A DNA stretch of 64,000 bases from Gymnorhina tibicen (GCA_013399875.1 VXAZ01000561.1:253367-317366), one strand, 5' to 3'. Positions 12,727 to 27,700 are shown, counted from the first letter of the stretch. Translations and numbers: made by a program. Notes: generated by a model not told the origin, from the sequence alone.

Positions 12727-15700
12727 GTAAGTACCAAACCTCTATGGTTTTAGAAGCCGTTGACATAGAGTCTGTGGGGCATGAACTTGCAGCCTCCTGT
12801 CTGTGGTATCTGGTGTGGTAGCCACCTTTGCAATCCTGGCAGCCTGGGATATCCCAAACAGCAAGTACTGCGGGAGCTCAGGACTGGATTGGGGTGGGAT
12901 TGCTCTTGGCTGCAACTCAGCCTCTGAGGGAGAGATGGAGGGAGCGCAGGGACGGGGGCATGGCAAATTCATGTGGTGCAGAGATCAGTGTGTTGCCAGT
13001 TGGCCCCACAGCCTCTGGGGGAAACGGCTGTATGTGCTTCTCATGCATGGGATGCCACGTGCTGAATGAGATGTGTTTGCAGAAAAGGGAAAGACAGATC
13101 ACAAACACATGGCAGGAGCTGAGCTGCAGGGACTTGTTCCCTGCTACTCACCCGGGCTGGCTGAACTGCTGGGCCTTCAAGTATAGCTGCGCAACTATCA
13201 ATTTCAGAGGAAAAATTGTGTTGACAGCTTCCTTTTCAAATGTTAGCTAATGTAAAACCTCAGCACAGACCATTTAGGCTTCAGGAAAATAGCTAGGTTA
13301 CTGCAGAAATTTTCTTGCAGCTATTACGAGACCCACAGTGAACCAGAAGAAGCAATGCAAGGACTGAAGCCATGTATTGATAACTTTCAGGATTATAAAG
13401 AAATGCTGTATTGTCTCTAGCACGGTCCTTCCAGAGGAAATGGTTTATATTTGTGTACAATAGAGGGACTGTTCAGGGTTTCTGTGAAGGAACATGAGAA
13501 GTTAAACATACGGTAGTCATCTTTTGTCTGTTCACGCAAAAATGTCTTAAACAGTTTGCAGATGACGTTCTGAGTAGTAGTTGCTGCACAACCTATTTTC
13601 TTTCCCCTTTCATCAGGCTGAAATTCTATAGACTGAACTCCCACGGATATACGAGCACAGACCTATTTAATGACAACAATCTTCCAAAAAGTTGCACCAT
13701 CTAGGCCAAAAGGTCTGAAAGCGTTTCACAGCTGGAAGCCCTGATCCACACAAAACTTCAGTGATAGCTTTTCCTAGGGGCTTTCAGGACTGGCTGCTGA
13801 AGTGGATGTATTTCAGCATTAGCTGTGGCTTTTTGGGAGGAGAGCACTTCTCTGCAGGCAGCTGCAAGTAGAGTCCATCCATGGCTGTCCCTGGCCACTT
13901 CAGCCTGGGTAGCCCATACACTGGCACTAAAGGGATGAGGGGGGCACAAAATTGGTAGTGGTGTTGGCATTTCTATTATTGCTGTGAGAAATTAGAGAGA
14001 AATCAATAGATCAACACAGATATCTTCTAGAGAGCAGTCAGTGCCTTTGTGGGGTGAGGAAGATGCACACTCCAGGCTTCCTCTGCAGCAATAGGGTTAG
14101 AAACCTAATATTGTAATGAGAGACTGAAGCCTGGCAGAAGCACATGGGACCACCAGAGAAGTGCTGACATTATATGCTGCTGTATCCTGGCTTACTGCGA
14201 CCCCTGAACCTGTCTCTGCAAGCAGACTTCTAGGATGGGCTGCGAGGAATGCTACAGCCAATGGAAATAACAAGAGGAAGTTGGGCAGACTGAGTGTTGT
14301 TAGCCAAAGTGGAATTTGTCTTGGACTAGTAGGACCTTCATCTCGTTCAGGACCTCTTGGGTTTCTGATCAGCTCGTGAGCAAGATCAGCTCAGTCACTG
14401 TGAGCAAAAGTTCACCTCTGAAGAGCTGAGTGAGTCCTACATGTCACTGTAGGAAATATTCGCCCACCCCTCCATATTTCTCGTGATTGAAATGGAAATG
14501 GTTTTATGAGCAACAACCTGGGCTCCTGCCTGGCTGATTGTCATACACCTTGTTCTGCATAACAGCCCCAAAACGATGACCACCCCACATCTCTCTCCCA
14601 TTTTTGTTTCCCAGCTTGCGAAAGACAACAGACTGTGTGGCAGGGCTTAGCTCCCAGTGCTGGTGTTGGCTTGAGCGTGGAGATGGGCAGAAATACTCAT
14701 TAGAAATGCACTGAGCCCTACTTGCAGTTTAGGACAACAAGGACAAAAGCTAGGGAAATGGATGAGCAACACCACAGCAGCAAAAGGGATCTTCATGCTC
14801 TTCTCTTGCCCAACCAATACTCCCACCCTTATTCCTGAAGTCAGTCAAGGCTTTGGTGAAGGCAAGGGCAACCCGCAGTCATGTAAGATATTTGATGAGA
14901 TTGGGACCAAAAGGGGCAAAGGAAGGAAGGAAATGATGAAATCGTGCAATAGTCATTTTGCCGTCTGGACCACATCCGAAGCAAAAGATCCTCTCGCGGA
15001 CATTTTCTCTCCCATTTTTGATCATGCAATATTTCTGTGGCAACTGCAGCAATTCCATACATGAAAAAATAATATTTAGCAGATGGAAACTAAGGAAGAA
15101 AGTCAAAGCCCTGTAATTAGCTTGCTCTCCGTGGACTTGCAGATACCTTCAGAGCCCGTGCAGAGAGCTGTGGGTAGAGTCGTGCTAAAAGGAGAGAAAA
15201 CTTCACAGGCAGAAGATTAGGAAACCAAAGCAATCAGAGCTGATGGTCAAGGAGCTGTGGAGAGTTTAACCATTCTGTTTCCTAAACCCTTGCATTTGAT
15301 TCCATCTCTTTATCAAGCCCTCCCTTCAGAGTTTGAGGATAGCTTTGGTTGTTTCGGTGTATTTTGTTCCAGGGCCTCACAGAAAGGCCACAGCTCCTGG
15401 TAAATACTTCATTCTTTCTGTTTCATCCCCTCATTCTTTCTGTCTGGCAGTACTTTGATCAGGAGGCCTTGAGCATTCATAAGGTGGTAGAAGGTAGACT
15501 CGCATAAAAAATGTGACGTGGAATAGAATATTGCAAATGGAACATGGCTCATACAGAGTAGGGACCACATGATCTTTGTAGGTCCAGACTTAAAGGGTAA
15601 CATAATCCTCACAATCCCTCCTGTGTGTGGGAAACACTACTTTTGAAGATGTCTTTGAGGGTCTGGTTGAAGACGCACGGTGTGCAGTGTTCTTTCTGGT

Positions 15701-18700
15701 AGGACTCGCTAGTAGCAGCAGGATTTAGAAGGCCTAAGTCACCTTGGGACAAATGCAAAAATCCATAATAACAGTATCTGCATCTGAGTTAGTCATGACT
15801 GAGGAAGGAGCGTGGGTTTTGGAATTACAGCAGCATGACTTCCTGGTGACGGTTCCCTGCTCCCCAGGCTGCGGGTCACCTGGAGACTGCACGAGCTGTA
15901 ACAGGCAGTTTCCCAATGAAGGAAATGTAAACTGCTGCTGGCTCTCCCCTGACTCAGGACACAGGCTGCTGGTTGCCCTTCATGCTCTTTTAACTCTGAT
16001 ACGGGAGCTTCAGGCAGCTTTTCATGACTTCGTAACCAACCTACATGGTCTCATCTACCCACGAGTGCTCTCTCCTGGCTCCCTATCACAGAAAACCTTT
16101 CCTTATAAACATCTGGCATTTATTTGCTGTCCTACCGGGAGCTCCCCCTTTGCTGCTATTGCTTGGAGGGCTGTAACTCTGCACAGTCACATACCAGACA
16201 CGGTGCCGTCATGTACCACTCCAGGTACTCACAGGAGACCTGACACAGCTCAGCCCGGGCCTTGGGCTCTTTCTGCTTGGGCACCAGCCACAGCAGAGAC
16301 AGAAGAAGTAAATTCAGCTTTTACCTCAAAAACCATGAGGGAAATCAGCCTGGGCTCAGCTCTGGAGGAAAGCAGCATTTAAGGGACTAAAAGCAGAGGA
16401 AAGCTCAGCGTTATGTTTTCCAGCAGCCACAAAGTAATCCCAGGGCCAGATGCCGACACCAGGAGTTTCACTCACTGCTGGCACACCGAGATAGGCAAAT
16501 ATTAGCATGACTGAGAACCCACCTAAAACCCTAGAAGAGAGCAGTTTCCCATAATATATCACCAATAAAGCTTAAAATCAAGCAGCTGTTTAGGGTTTCA
16601 TCCATCTGCAAGGGGTGCTTTTGCAAAGTGTATATGGCTCTTCAATTTATCACAACACGTGCTGCATGGAAAGGAATGCTCCCCATACCGAACAGCCCCC
16701 CAGCTCTGCAGAGGGAAGTTGCTAAACTTCCACCAGGGAATGGTTTGATCCCAAGCAGTAATGTCTGAGTTTGGGATGGACAGCCTTTGTGTACACCCAG
16801 AAGAACAAGCAGAGCTAAGTGCCTTCCCCTTCCAGAGATTTCTGATTATGTTCACACGCACTGGGACTGAATGTGGGGGAAGGCACAAAGAGGTGGCACC
16901 AGCTGCAGAAACCAGAAAACCAGGTTTATGTCTACAGACAGAGTCAGCCAGGGGCAGGAACACTCTGTTTTACATAAGGAAGCCCCGAACATCGCTGGAA
17001 ACAGAACTGAGGGATTATTATCACGTCATTTTTGCAAAATACAGAGCAAAAGCTACATGACTGTTGAAGCCATAATCATTAAGATCCTTTAGCAATGAGC
17101 TGCTATCTTCCAGATCTGCACAGCCTTCAGTTTTGGCAACCAGGAATGCAGAGGGGGTAATTTTTTTTTTTTTAATTGCATAGTACAATTTAGCTATAAG
17201 AGGCAGCCAACTGCCTTGTAGGTAAGTGGGTGAAGAAAATTGTCACTGGTCCTGTGTTCATGGGTTTACGAGGCTCTGTCCAGTGTCACCTGACCCAAAA
17301 TCATTCCCAAAACCACTGTTAGGATCACTCACATGCTGACAATGCACTGGGAAGTATCTCAAAGGGATAGAGGACACTGAAAACAGCTGCTCATATGTCT
17401 TCTTCCAGACGTGCTTTTTCCTGTGTCAGCTTGTGTTCTCACATTTTTCTCTTGCTTCTGGACAGGACAGTATTTCTAAGAGAATTGTGTTTTAAAGTGA
17501 TAACTCTATAAATAAATAGCTAACGCCCAGATGACTTTGGTCAAGAAAGAGAAAAACATGACAGTTGGCTACTGCAGGAAGCCAGTTCCCAGGACCTGGA
17601 TTTTATGAAGTGTTGGAAATAGGGATTGTATTTTGTTTGACTGGAGACTCCTGTCCTTTTGCTGCCTATTGCTGTATGTAAGTTCTGTTGTGAGATGTGC
17701 GGGTTTGTCGTATGTGGAAATGAACTGGTGGCTCACACATTCTAAAGACAGGTTTGGGCACACGCAAACACACTTTCCTCTTTAACTTTCTCTCCCTCTC
17801 AAAATCCCTGGACACTTGCACCACAGTGTGAAGCTGCTGCTGTGGCTTAGTTCAGTTGTGCTGTTTTATAACCTTGCTTTTGGCCAGTTACCAATTCCCT
17901 CTGATTTTTGCCTTAATTGCCAGGGAGACAAAGGTGCAATGGGAATCCCTGGGCGGCCGGTAAGTCAAACCCTCTTTTGTGTGCCTTATCTTCTCCATTC
18001 TCTTCCAACCCCCAGAATTTTGGAGGGGGTGGGGAGGGGGAGCTTTCAGGATAATCGGTGTCAGTGCGAGCAAAACTACTCTCCCTGAGCCCCGCGCTTG
18101 AGGGGCTCCCCTGGTCTCAGCAGGGTGACCAGCCCTGCATGCCACATACATGCTGGGGAGGTGTTTCCATTTCACCTGCTGTGCTATCCAGGGCCTCCTC
18201 TGGTTCAGCATCACCCTGTTTGGGTGTCTCCCCGCTGCCACCTCGTGCGCCAGCTGGGCTTGCTAACCCTGGGTTTGCTAACACACAACCCTGCCTGCCA
18301 CTGGCAGCTGCCCCTTCCAGATAACTCTGCCCTGAGCAAAGGCCTGGCTGAGTGCTGTATTTTGGAGCTGCTTCTTGCTCGGGCATCCCATGGTGAGGAT
18401 AGGGAAGAGGAGTGGGGCAGCAGCTGAGGCCACCCTGCTCATTCCAGCCCCATAGCCAGGGGCAGGAGAGCGTGCCTTTGCCTTTGCCGCTGATGCCTGT
18501 GTTTGTCTCTCTCTCCCTCTCTCTCTCTTTTCCCTGCACCCTCTTGCATGTGGCTGTGACGGGTGCCACTGACCCAGGGACTAAAAGGGCAGTCCGGAGA
18601 GAAGGTGAGTCAGCTCCATGTAGCCTGTAGCACCCCCAAACTGTCCTCTTCTAGGGCCAGTCGAAGCTCCCTTGTCACATTCATGGCCGCTGCAGCCAGC

Positions 18701-21700
18701 TTTGGGCTTCCACACCCCTGGGCTGCCCCATCTTCTGTGTCAGTGCAAGTATATTTCCCAAATTCCTTCCAGGCCAGTCAGCCTCCAGAGATGCTGTGTT
18801 TCTTGTTTATGACAGTTTACTAACATCATAAGAGCCAGTGGGCACATGCAGGGCTTCCCTTAAGGCTGCCTGGATTTTAACCATTGACTTTCTCCCCCTC
18901 TGGCAGCTCTGCTTGCCCTAACCAACCTGCAGCTCCCCTCTACCTCCCACGTTAGCCTGATCCCTGGTGCAGGTGGGAGCAAGGAATAAAGTGGCATGCC
19001 GTGCTCCTATTTCTGATACAGTGGGACCACTTCCTCCCGAGGAAAGCTGATGGTGTAGTTTAAGTCTGTGGGACACCGTCTCACAGACTCTTTGCTATGC
19101 AGTGAGTTGGGATTTGCACCCACAAAGAAGTGCTGGTTTACAAAGCAATCCTACCGCTGGCCCCTGTTTTGAAGCGTTTGGCATTCCAGTGTTAGTATGT
19201 TTTCCCCAGAGCTGTGAGTACCTCCCACCTGTGAGAGCAGGGAAATGGAGGTGTTTGGGATTCGTGAATAACTGAATAACAATGTGTACAAATTAGGAAA
19301 GGGATGGATATTTACCTGACAAGGAGGGTCATCCATGCAGTACCTACCAGGCCCATTTGTTCCTCTTCATAGTAGACAGAGAGAAAAACACAACAAGGAA
19401 GGGCAAAGTAGGATAGAGATTGTTCATCCTTGTGTTCACTGTTTGCTCATTGGAGCCAACCAACATTATCCAACAGACCAGAATTTCCCACCCGAAGCCA
19501 TTCTGCTTTTTCTCTGTGTGTCCTCGCATTTGTTTCTGGCCAAAGTTTTCATGAAGGGACAGCAGATAAATACAAACAAACAATGGAAAAAAATCACTCC
19601 TAATTGCCCCTGCTTCCCCAAAGCCTTCCATGAGAGCCCTAAGTCTTTGGCAGGCCACAGCTTTGTTTTGCAGAGTGCTTTGCTTTCTTGTAGGCTGTCT
19701 CATTTATGGGATGCTCCATCCCAAAGCTCCCCAGCCCTGGGCACTTCTGGAGCTGCCTCTCAGGAATACACCATATTTTCCTAAGAGAGTGACATGTCCT
19801 GCCCATCACACACTGTGGGTGGCTAGGAGTTGGAGAGGCAGCTGTTTTCTTTTCCAGCAAGCACTCTGCTTTGTTTTCATCCACATCTCAACTGAGTTTG
19901 AGAAGTACGCAAGTGAGGCATTTCTGGAGGCAACCAAATAAGCTGCCCACAGCTCCCATTTCCCTGGAGCCCAGCACATCCCTCTTTCTTTTCCTTTTGC
20001 AGGACACAATCCTCCTGGAAGTCGCAGCAAGGAAACAGAAAGGGTTTCAGGCCATCTTTCACACTTTCAATGGGGCAGAACCTGTGTTTTGCCAGAAAGT
20101 GTTTTATGTGTTTATACTTCTCCTTGCTGTGCAGCTTCCATTTTCCGGCTCATCTGAGCAGCTCTAAAGGACATCTTTTCTCCCAAAGTGTGAGGCAGGA
20201 GCTGGGGGAGGCCAGAACAGCAGCTGCCCCATGAGCCCTGAAGGTCTCACACCTGAGGCACCCTCATTTAACCCCAGTCTTGACAGGAATATAGTTGTCT
20301 TTGTGTTTTCCTCTCCTATTCTCACCCCTTTTCCTCTGCTTTGTCTCTCTGCAGGGTGCTCCAGGAGAAGCTGGCATGTCTATCATTGGGCCCCGCGGTC
20401 CACCCGTAAGTGGCTTTTCTCTCTATTTTTGTCTGATGCAGGATGTGGGCAAGTTACTGGGAAAGACTTAGGAGGGGCATTAAGACTCAGCATCAGCTGG
20501 AAAGAGCAAAACCCCTGTATAATGTGGTTCCCATGCTGAGCCAGCCTTGGTTTTATACTGCTATTATATACTATATATAATGAAATTACAGCTCATATTC
20601 CAGAACAAATGAGGAAGCCTTCCCTTGGCAAGGAAACCAAATTCCTGCATTTAAAAGGAAGAAGCATATTTCCTTTTTGCAAAAGGGCTGCTATCACTTT
20701 TGGAGGAAATTTGCCCTTTGCCTGGCTGATTTCAGCCTTTGGTTTAATCAGCAGGGAACAAGCCCCCTGATTTTACTGAAGAGCAGGATCACAGCTAAGC
20801 CGATGACTGGGGAGCTCACAAAGATGGGTAGTTCAGAGGTCTTGTCAAGTACCCGAAATCTTGGAAGCTCTTTGTCAGCATGGTTACCGCTATCTGGAGG
20901 GTCCCTTATCTGGCTGAGGAAAGGCAGGGTTTTGCACCCTCTTCCATCAAAAGCGTCTCTACAAGGTGCAACAAGTCAGCCAGACAAAACTTTTTGCAAG
21001 GACAGGGTCATAAAAAAAAGACCAAGATGAAGGGTTGGAGTGTTTATGTGCCCTAAATGCTGGATGCTTCTTGCACTGCGGTTCAGCCATCAAGCCTCTG
21101 CTTTTGTGTGGGTGCAGCCAGACCTCTCCACTCCATCCCTGCACAGCCTCCAGCAGAGATTTCCATGAAAAAAGACATGGAGGTTCAATTCTCTCCCTCC
21201 CAGTGGGCACTTCCGATTTTGATTAACCTGTGAAGAGCACTGTCCTTGACCTGCAAGAGAGGATGGGCTGCTGGCAACGTTTGTTTCACAGCGGAGGTCA
21301 AGTGAGAGAGACCTAGGCAGCGCAAACACTTGGCTACATCTGGCTTTCCAATTAACTTTCCAAAAGCCCCATGACAAGTGTTTCTAATAAAAAACAGCTT
21401 TGCTGGTCCCCAGGCCCACCTGCCCGGGATGCTGGAGTTTGAGAAGCGACAGAATCAAAGGCCAGGACCCAAATGGTTCTCTCCAAGTGCTTTATGCCTA
21501 GCAGATGGTCCCTGGCCACGCGTCCAGGCAAGGAAGAAGGGCTGGCAAGTCCCTCAAGCCAAGGTCTGAGCAAGACCACCCTGCTCCACAAACAGCAGGT
21601 TTTGGAGGGTAAGCGCCCCATTGCTTTTGCTGTTTCTCACAAGCTCTGACTCTCAGCCTTCTGAACAGTGTAATTGTAGTAATCAGAGAGAAAAGCCATC

Positions 21701-24700
21701 AGTTCCTGTCCACGTAGGTCCTGCAAAGGAGACAGGCACCACTGTTTTCTTGAAGGACACGTGCCTAGGCTGCAGGACAATTTCTGTCTGCTTTGGTGCT
21801 GCTGCCTTTGCTTGCTATTTGGGAAAGTGCAGAACACGTTGCATCTTTAAAGCAGCAGAAAAATTAGATGGGAAATGGTATCTAAAATGGGGTTTTGCTA
21901 CACCAGTCAAAGCCCTGAGGTGCCAGGAGTGGCCTAACTCCACACTTTGCCGCTGCAAAGCCTACTGTGAAGGTGATCCAGTTTCCTGAGGAGCTGGTGA
22001 TAGGTCAAAAGGATGGCTGAGCACTGAAGACAAACACAGAAACCCTGGCCAAGGGGCCACTCGGAAAGATGTGGAATGACAAATAGTTTCCAGATTTTTG
22101 TTTGGAAGTTAAAGTTTTCGCTTGAGCTCAGAGCTGCTTAACTCCTGGCCAGAGAGGGACAGTGCACTGATAGCGGCAGAAACAGACGGTCTCCATGATT
22201 TGGCAGCTCCTGGGATTGCATACTTCATACAATCAATATTTTAAAAAGGAGACAAGGAAAACCAGCCACCCAACAAAAACAGTCTCTTGGAATCACTCGC
22301 TGCTGAACTGTTGTCTTGGCGTGATACCGTGCAAATCACTCTGCTGTCCTCCAAGGAGAAAGAGGCAACAGTCTGTAGTCTACAGAGGAAGCCAAATTGT
22401 ACCATTTCCAGGTTTTCTCCCTAATTCTTTTTTTAGCACTTCTTGTCAGGGAGGTGTCCAACAGGGAACCAAAATTAATGAATTGTGGCTCGGCTCTTCT
22501 TGCCTCTTGCCTTTTCAGAAGCCAGCAGTGGACAGATCCTTTAATTTATAGCCTATCTTCCCTTCTGGTCACTGGCCAACAGGACCAGGTGGTTTTGTGT
22601 GTATCTTGCAAAGCAAAGCTGACCAAGTTCAACTTTGCAGAACTAAAGAAACAGTGCAAATGCAATTAGGTCCTGTTAGCATTGCATACAAAACCAGAGC
22701 TCTTCAGTGCAACATGAGGCATTTTGTGGTGGGGGCATCCTCAAACCCTGCAAAGAGGCTATTTGGGCCTATCCTCTGCAGGGGTAAACCTTCACTGAGT
22801 CTCTCTGCAGACAGAGGGTGGCTGGAGATGTTACCTGAAGGTGAAGGTTTTCCCTATCAGCGTAGCTCTGAGGTCTCTCCCAAAGGATTGTCATTGCTTC
22901 ACGGTGTCAAACCTTACCCTCACAGCCCAGGAGGCCCATCTCCTCCTTCCCCTTCCCTTCCCTCAGCACCACATGGGATCACTCTGGTTAAGGCAGAGAT
23001 GCACCCTGTTTATGCTCAGCTTATTCCTAGGAAACCCCTGCAGGACTCCAACAGTCCAGTCATGGTAGCTCAAATTGCTGAGGAAAGCATTTTCTTCCCT
23101 AAAATGAGAGAACACAGAAGGAAGCTGGGCATTTTGGCATCATAGCACAGCTTTCAGGGTAGGCAAGATGCCACAGTGGTCACTTGATGAGCGTGGCACA
23201 GGATTTACCTCATCCGGCTGTTCCTATCTACATGAGTGTGCTTCAAGGTCTGCTGAACTCTGGGCCATATGGACCATATGCTTCCTGACCTGGCTCATGC
23301 TTTTTTTGGGAAACAGTTTGAAGAATCCTTAAGTGAAGTGGTATCTTTCCTGGATACCAGCAAAGCTACGGTAACTGTGATCTGTGATGTCACATGTCCC
23401 AAAAACTGAAGAACTACAAAAAATTAACAGCCAGGACATTTTCTTTTTTTTTTTCAGTGTTTTTAAGTAGGGGATGAAGAAGTTGCCAAACATATCCCAA
23501 GCCAGTGTTTGCTGTACCTGATCCCAAACTGGTAGCCATAGCTAGCTAGCCAGGAAGAGGCGGGGGGAAAAGTCTTGGTGCTCATGTTCCTCTCATCACA
23601 CAGCCTAACTCTCCTTTTTCTCTTAGCTCTCAGAGGATAAAAAAAAAAACAAACCAACAAACCAGAAGAGAAAAATAAAATCATCTCCAGAGTTATTTGT
23701 GAGGAAAATGAATGAGCTGGGACATAAGATGAGGGGAGGAGGAGGAGAGGGATGGTTGTATTTAGACACCAGTGACCTACAAGGCTTGTCTTGCACAGAA
23801 CAGCACCCTGCATTAAACATCTCAGGTTTATGGCAGCAAGAATTGCCATAAAATGAGCTCAGCCTCTGGAATATACTCCAAAAGCCTAACGTATGGGCTG
23901 GGGACACCCATTTAATTAATGTAGAAACTTCAAGGAAACTGCTTGCAGTCCAAACTGGAGCTGCTCCAGCATTTTCTTGGCCCTATACAAATTGGAGTGG
24001 GGATGAGAGATTTCCCCTTCTTCCCAAGACACTTTCCCCTTGGAGGGGAATTGGGTATCTCTTCAGAGAGTTGTAGGATAATTGGTCAGAGGCTGGAGGA
24101 AAGGCTCTATAGAGAGGACTTAGGGTCCATCAAAATTCATTTCAGTTCCTCTAAACTGCTGTCTCTGTTTCATCCTTCCCAGGGACAGCCTGGAACAAGA
24201 GGTTTTCCTGGATTCCCGGTAAGTGTAACTCTTAATTTATGAGGTACGGATGTGTGATATTACTAGGAAGCCTCATAAGCGCTTGCTGTATCTCATCATT
24301 TCTTCCTGAAACCAATGACCTGATCTGATATCACTGGAAAAAGTAATTTTTCCTTCATTTGTTTTTCTAGTTCTTTTTTTTTTCTTTTAAACGATACTTA
24401 GGGAAAAAAAAAAACCCAAACCACACAACTCTGAAAGGAAATTAATTAAAAAAAAAGCCCCAAGTGTTAAAATAACATAGTTAAAGCCAGATCTGTTCGG
24501 TAAAAGAAAACTATCCTAAGAAATACCCCCATCCCAAACAAAGAAAACAACCCCTAGGTAGGTGAAATTCCAACTTTAATTGAGTTTTTAGGTGATACTC
24601 CAATGGCAGCAAGTGCCTGGGATCCAAAAGGGGCCCTGCCTGTTGAGGGTCAGCTGGGGACTGTGCTAGGCTGAACACCCTGGTCATGCCAAAGGGAAAG

Positions 24701-27700
24701 GACATAAGACATGAGGAGGAATTCTTCTCCAGCACAGTTGCAAGGGAGCAGAGAATATGCCCAGGAGAGGACAAAGCAAATTTCATGTCAATCCTACAGT
24801 TGCTGGCAGCACTCTCTGAAGCACTGAGGCTGCTGAAGAACTCGAACAGTTGCTGTTTATTCATATGCATTTATCCCGGACAGCTAGGAAGCCTAAGGCA
24901 AACACAAACACCCCCACATCCCTGCTCCCGCCAGGCAGCTCAGCTGCTGCTCCAGGACACTGGATGTGCCAGAGCAGGTCTGCAGGGGAGACTCTCATGC
25001 CTGGAAAATGGGAGGAATTGGCAGCCTCTGAGCTGTCTGACTGGGCTCCACGGCTCTGCCCATTGTGGAAAGGGGGGCTGTGAGCTGCCCCTGGGCTGAG
25101 GAGAAGCAGATCTCTCCAGGCCCTTGTGGTCTTTGGCTTTTGGAGGAGCAGAAAACAAATCGGCTCAGCTCATGAGAAAGTGTTGGGTGGGACAGCTCTG
25201 CGGAGCCTGTTTCTCATCAAACAGTACCTTCAGCATGTGCTGAGCTGTATGTCACCTCTTCCCTGGGACACTTTTATTATTCTATCGTTTGCAAAAAATT
25301 CCTCTTCCCCCACAGGTGGGTGCCCTTTTAAATCAGTCTTGAGAAAACTGCTGATATTCAGCTAGTTTACCGAACTGTAAAATTTTAAATTCTGAGGGTT
25401 TTTGCAGATTTCCTATGAATCCCTCCTTGCTTCTATTCTCGTGTCCAGCATTGCTGCTGAAATATGCTGACAGTGAGCAGGTCCCTGCATAAGCAGTTTG
25501 AAATCTGGGCTGGTACTCAGTGGGCCAGGGGCCTGCAGGACTGGACAGGAGGGCTGGGAGTCACCTCACATCACCCCAGTCCGTGCAGCCTTGTGGCACA
25601 TAGTGCTTCCTGGGGCAGATGGACAGACACTCCAGGGAAAGCATTTCTCATCATTTTTCCTCTTTTATTTCAGGGCCCTATTGGCTTGGATGGCAAACCG
25701 GTAAGCAAACAACTTCTCTGCAGGCCTTCTGCCCTGCCTCCTGCTAGGTCCCACTGTGCTGCCAGCCTGTGTGTTATACCGTATGTTTTTAAGGGGATTA
25801 TTTTGCAATGCCATGCACATGCATGGATTAAAAGAAAATTAGGAGGTTGGCAGGCAGGAGGATGCCACAGATGCCTTGGGGGAGATGCAGGAGTCAGGAG
25901 ATTAAGGAAGGCAGAGTATGGTCTATTCCTTTCTAGGCAAATCTATGAAATAGCAGTTCACAAGTGCAGCAGCCCGGCTGCTGCAGGGAAAGCCTTAGCA
26001 GGCACTCCCACCCTGAATCAGACAGGCAGAGCAGATCCCCGAGGTACCAGCCCTCTGCCTTACCCAACAGCTTCCTTCTTTTGCTGCTGTGCCAAAAAGA
26101 GCTGCAGTAGAGGAGGGAAGGACCCTAAAGACCTCTGTGAGACCTCCATGCTGTCCTTCGAGCTTTGTAGTAAAAACCTAAGTTCTTCCCATCCTTTGGA
26201 GAGTTAGGCACAAATGAGATACTTCTCCATGAACCCAGTGGACATGAAATCTGTATCTCCATGTAGCAGCCACATAGCCAGGTTCCCCACCGCACTCCTC
26301 CAGTGCTGTAATGGAGGAGCTGGTAGCACATACCTCTGCTTCTAACTTCCTGCAGCAGGACCCTGTTTCTGCCATAAGGAACATCACCCCCAAGAGAGAT
26401 GAAGCAGCACCTCTCTTGTACTGCTCTGGGGGCACACACTTCACTCAGCAGAAGCTGCTCTGCCAGCCCCGGGGGGGCTTAACCGTGACCCAGCCATGCC
26501 CTGCAGAGCCTTGGCATCCTGTACTCTTCCCCGAGAGCTTTCTTCTGAGCATTTTGGGTAGCAGGGAGTGGCGTGCTGTTAGGTGTGTGAGCAAAGCTCC
26601 ACGTGCTCAGTGTTGCATCCCCCTTTGGAGGTGTAATAACTGTGGGCACCTACCAAGGTAAGGGGGAAGTGGGTTAAATCAGCATCATCTAGAGTCTGCA
26701 GTGGCCGAAGCTGATGTGTGTTTCCTTTTTTTTGCAGGGCCATCCTGGACAGAAGGGAGAGATGGTAAAAATACATATATTTGTCTGCGGGTGATGGGTT
26801 GGTTTGAAGTGATGTTGTGCCTCAGCTGGAAACAAGTTCATGGGCAGGGTAGCAATCTTACTTCAGCTCATGCACTAGCTGCATCCCTAATTCTGTAACT
26901 TCATAATAGCAGTGCTGGGATGCATGTCTGTAATTTTTGCATTATGGCTATCAGATTCATCATGTCACAACAGCAACTCTCTAGTTATGCATGGGATGTG
27001 TTTTCCTTGCAGTTAGCAATTATGTTCTTTAAATATATTCTGGGAGCTGACATTTTTCGTGGTTGGCCTCATAGCACAAGTAAAAGTTGATGGAAAGATT
27101 TCTGAAAACCCATCTGGCAGCTTTCAACTTATCTAACAGCAACCAAAAAAAGCATATTTTTTGTATTAAATGTGGTTCCCCCNCATACTAAAATGCTTTT
27201 GGTTGAAAACGATAAACTTAGACTGCACTTTATGGAAGCCAAAATGCTGTCTTGTTCCTCTTGACATCTCAGATGATGAAATCCCAAATATGAGTATGTC
27301 AAGAGAGCAGCTCTGTAGTCACCTTCACTCACTAAAGTGTTGAGTGTTTTCTTCTGCTAATTCTGTAATTCTGTGTTTTGAGTCCGAGTGTCAGTATAGC
27401 CCTCTGGCAAGCACATGTTGAAGATCCCCCTCCCCACTCCCTTATTGCTCAATCCCAGCTCAGGCTTCAGTCCTGGCTGCTTCTGGTTCCGTCCCAGTGC
27501 GTCGGCCAAGGAGATGCGCTGTCAGCTGAGGTCCTGGGAACAATAAGGGTGTGTTTTTCTGATGATTTTTCCCCCCTCCTTTTAATATTTCCCCCCTGTG
27601 GTGCAGCCAGAGCACGTGTGCATTTTCACTCCTCCAGAGTAACAAAGGGAACCCGGATCTCTCTTGGGAATTTTCTTCACAATTGTTTTTAAAAGCTCAG

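Noticed and set aside
15744..16382. 212-codon open frame in the intron before exon 3
   Set aside because: Non-ATG opening, no recognisable domain, no splice context. An open frame of this length is not surprising in 64 kb read in six frames.
17816..17959. Open frame with a hydrophobic, signal-peptide-like N-terminus running in frame into exon 3, suggesting an alternative secreted form
   Set aside because: It has no ATG (it opens with TTG after an in-frame stop at 17783). The hydrophobic residues come from the T-rich acceptor tract of exon 3, which has a normal AG border. No promoter-like sequence is visible.
21410..21480. cccag followed by an open stretch reading AHLPGML, considered as a missed exon
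   Set aside because: No glycine repeat and no donor within a plausible distance; human has no such segment here.
25464..26207. 247-codon open frame covering exon 7
   Set aside because: It passes through the acceptor, exon and donor of exon 7, and only the nine GPIGLDGKP residues are collagen. The rest is intron sequence.
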